DNA of 6,018 bases from contig JACPGN010000084.1 of assembly GCA_016182435.1 (NCBI GenBank), forward strand, positions 1 to 6,018, given 5' to 3'. Shown one piece after another: positions 4,954-6,018 of the stretch (the first letter of the stretch is position 1; every line of letters begins with the position of its first letter). Both the position numbers and the translations under genes were made by a program. The notes under the pieces are model-generated. The model was given only the letters and a program-made list of their open reading frames with translations. It ran no database searches and was not told the origin of the DNA. The DNA is from Lentisphaerota bacterium (GTDB lineage: Bacteria; Verrucomicrobiota; Kiritimatiellia; JAAZAB01).

Positions 4954-6018
4954 TCAAGCGCCCGGCGTAATGCCGGCCTGCTCGAAGGTTGCCATTTCGT
5001 TATAGATAGCCAGGGCGTTTTCCATGATTTGCAAGGCAATCGCCGCGCCGGTGCCCTCACCCAGGCGCATATCCAGGTCAACAATCGGCCGCAGGCGTTC
5101 CTTTTCAAAAAATTTCCGATGCCCTGGTTCAGCGCTCATGTGGGCAAAGAACAGGTAATCCTTTACCGCGGGGCACAGGCGCATGGCGGCCAGCGCTCCG
5201 GCGGTGGAGATGAAGCCATCCACCGCCACCGGCCGCGCCCGCGCCGCCGCACCCAGGCAGAGCCCGCAAATCCCGGCAATTTCCAGGCCACCCACAGCCG
5301 CCAGCGCTGAGAGCGGGTCCGTGCAACGCGCTTGGTTGACCGCCACAGCCTTTTTGACGACTTGCCGCTTGCGCTCTACTCCCTTGGTATCGAGTCCCGT
5401 GCCCGGACCCACCAAGTCAGCAGCCGGCAGGTCGAGCAGGACGGCCAATAAGGCCGCCGCCGGGGTAGTGTTGCCGATGCCCATGTCGCCGGTAGCCATC
5501 AAGGTTACGTGGTTGTCAGCCGCCTGGTTGGCGCGTTCAATGCCTACGGCAATGGCCCGCACGGCTTCGTCCACGGTCATGGCCGGGCCACGGGCAATGT
5601 TATCGGCCCCGCGCTTGACGTTCAAGCGCAGCAGACCTTTCAACTCGCCGGGGTCTTCGGCTACGCCAATATCAATGACTTCAACTTGCGCGCCGGCGCG
5701 GCGGGCCAGCACGTTGATGGCCGCGCCGCCGCCGACGAAATTTTTTACCATCAGACCGGTAACCTCCGCGGGATAAGCGCTGACGCCTTCGGCGACGACT
5801 TTATGGTCGCCGACAAATACGAATATCCGTTTGCCCTCGATTTTTGGTTGCGCCTGCTGGAAGACGGCCACCAGGCGCGCGGCCAATTCTTCCAGGTAGC
5901 CCAGGCTGCGCCGCGGCTTGGTCAGGGAATCCAGCCGCTGGTAGGCTTTGGCGATCCAGGCCGGGGCAACAGGTTGAATCATGTGCAGTGTGCGGTCATA
6001 TAGTTCACGGTCAGTCAT
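4954..6018 (-). CDS. cobT: Nicotinate-nucleotide--dimethylbenzimidazole phosphoribosyltransferase
   Basis: CobT transfers phosphoribose from nicotinate mononucleotide to 5,6-dimethylbenzimidazole or another lower-ligand base. The product, alpha-ribazole 5'-phosphate, is the nucleotide-loop precursor used by CobS. It is a soluble cytoplasmic enzyme. At 354 residues the length is typical. Family marks in order are LTKPRRSLGYLEELAARL (32-49), GDHKVVAEGVSAYPAEVT (70-87), GGGAAINVLARRAGA (96-110), IDIGVAED (115-122), GDMGIGNTTPAAAL (177-190), GPGTGLD (204-210) with Lys217 after it, and RLGEGTGAA (318-326). Glu321 there is the expected catalytic base (Glu317 in Salmonella). Two positions deviate: Lys73 where GDHGV is usual, and Asp178 where GEMGIGNTT is usual. 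The ATG occupies the last three bases of the window, so its ribosome site and any upstream riboswitch cannot be seen, and an earlier in-frame start cannot be ruled out. It is the first gene of the visible corrinoid cluster. Confidence 0.95.
   Translation of the reverse strand: MTDRELYDRTLHMIQPVAPAWIAKAYQRLDSLTKPRRSLGYLEELAARLVAVFQQAQPKIEGKRIFVFVGDHKVVAEGVSAYPAEVTGLMVKNFVGGGAAINVLARRAGAQVEVIDIGVAEDPGELKGLLRLNVKRGADNIARGPAMTVDEAVRAIAVGIERANQAADNHVTLMATGDMGIGNTTPAAALLAVLLDLPAADLVGPGTGLDTKGVERKRQVVKKAVAVNQARCTDPLSALAAVGGLEIAGICGLCLGAAARARPVAVDGFISTAGALAAMRLCPAVKDYLFFAHMSAEPGHRKFFEKERLRPIVDLDMRLGEGTGAAIALQIMENALAIYNEMATFEQAGITPGA

Noticed and set aside
4813..5310. A 165-codon plus-strand frame across the palindrome and the cobT end
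   Set aside because: Its N-terminal part is repeat-encoded and the rest is antisense to cobT; there is no ribosome site.
5183..5776. Long plus-strand frames opposite cobT
   Set aside because: They are antisense shadows of a well-supported cobT and show no recognisable domains.

Overview
All five protein-coding genes lie on the minus strand, so transcription runs from position 6018 towards 1. In that order they are cobT, cobS, a cobalamin-type periplasmic binding lipoprotein (btuF-like), a FecCD/BtuC-type permease (btuC-like), and a secreted repeat protein that runs off the left edge. The first four form a corrinoid module. CobT makes alpha-ribazole phosphate from the lower-ligand base. CobS joins it to the activated corrinoid ring at the inner membrane. 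BtuF and BtuC would capture and import corrinoids. This reads as salvage plus late assembly, not full de novo synthesis. The ATPase (BtuD), CobU, CobC and CbiB are not in the window.

Layout: cobT occupies 4954-6018, with its start codon exactly at the right edge, so any upstream leader or riboswitch is outside. A 200-bp gap (4754-4953) holds a 78-bp palindrome. cobS (3980-4753) and btuF (3032-3976) are separated by 3 nt and look translationally linked. A 217-bp gap (2815-3031) is nearly filled by a 167-bp imperfect palindrome plus a small perfect hairpin. btuC (1762-2814) carries a perfect 54-bp in-frame tandem duplication near its C-terminal end. Just past the btuC stop is a 168-bp MITE-like element (1578-1745). 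It has 30-bp terminal inverted repeats beginning GTAA and an 8-bp target duplication, the hallmarks of the IS66 transposon family. Positions 1321-1577 hold no recognisable gene. Positions 1-1320 encode the first 440 residues of a signal-peptide-bearing protein with about five propeller-like repeats and a C-terminal beta-rich domain.

Organism: a GC-rich Gram-negative-type bacterium, given the lipoprotein BtuF, the secreted protein and the AGGAGG ribosome site. The palindrome beside cobS and the style of the secreted protein recall the PVC group (Verrucomicrobiota/Kiritimatiellota) or some deltaproteobacteria. This is an impression from memory, not a measured placement.

I found no convincing new biological system. 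The best signals are the IS66-type MITE, the fresh duplication in the permease, and a different palindromic element in each of the three large intergenic gaps.
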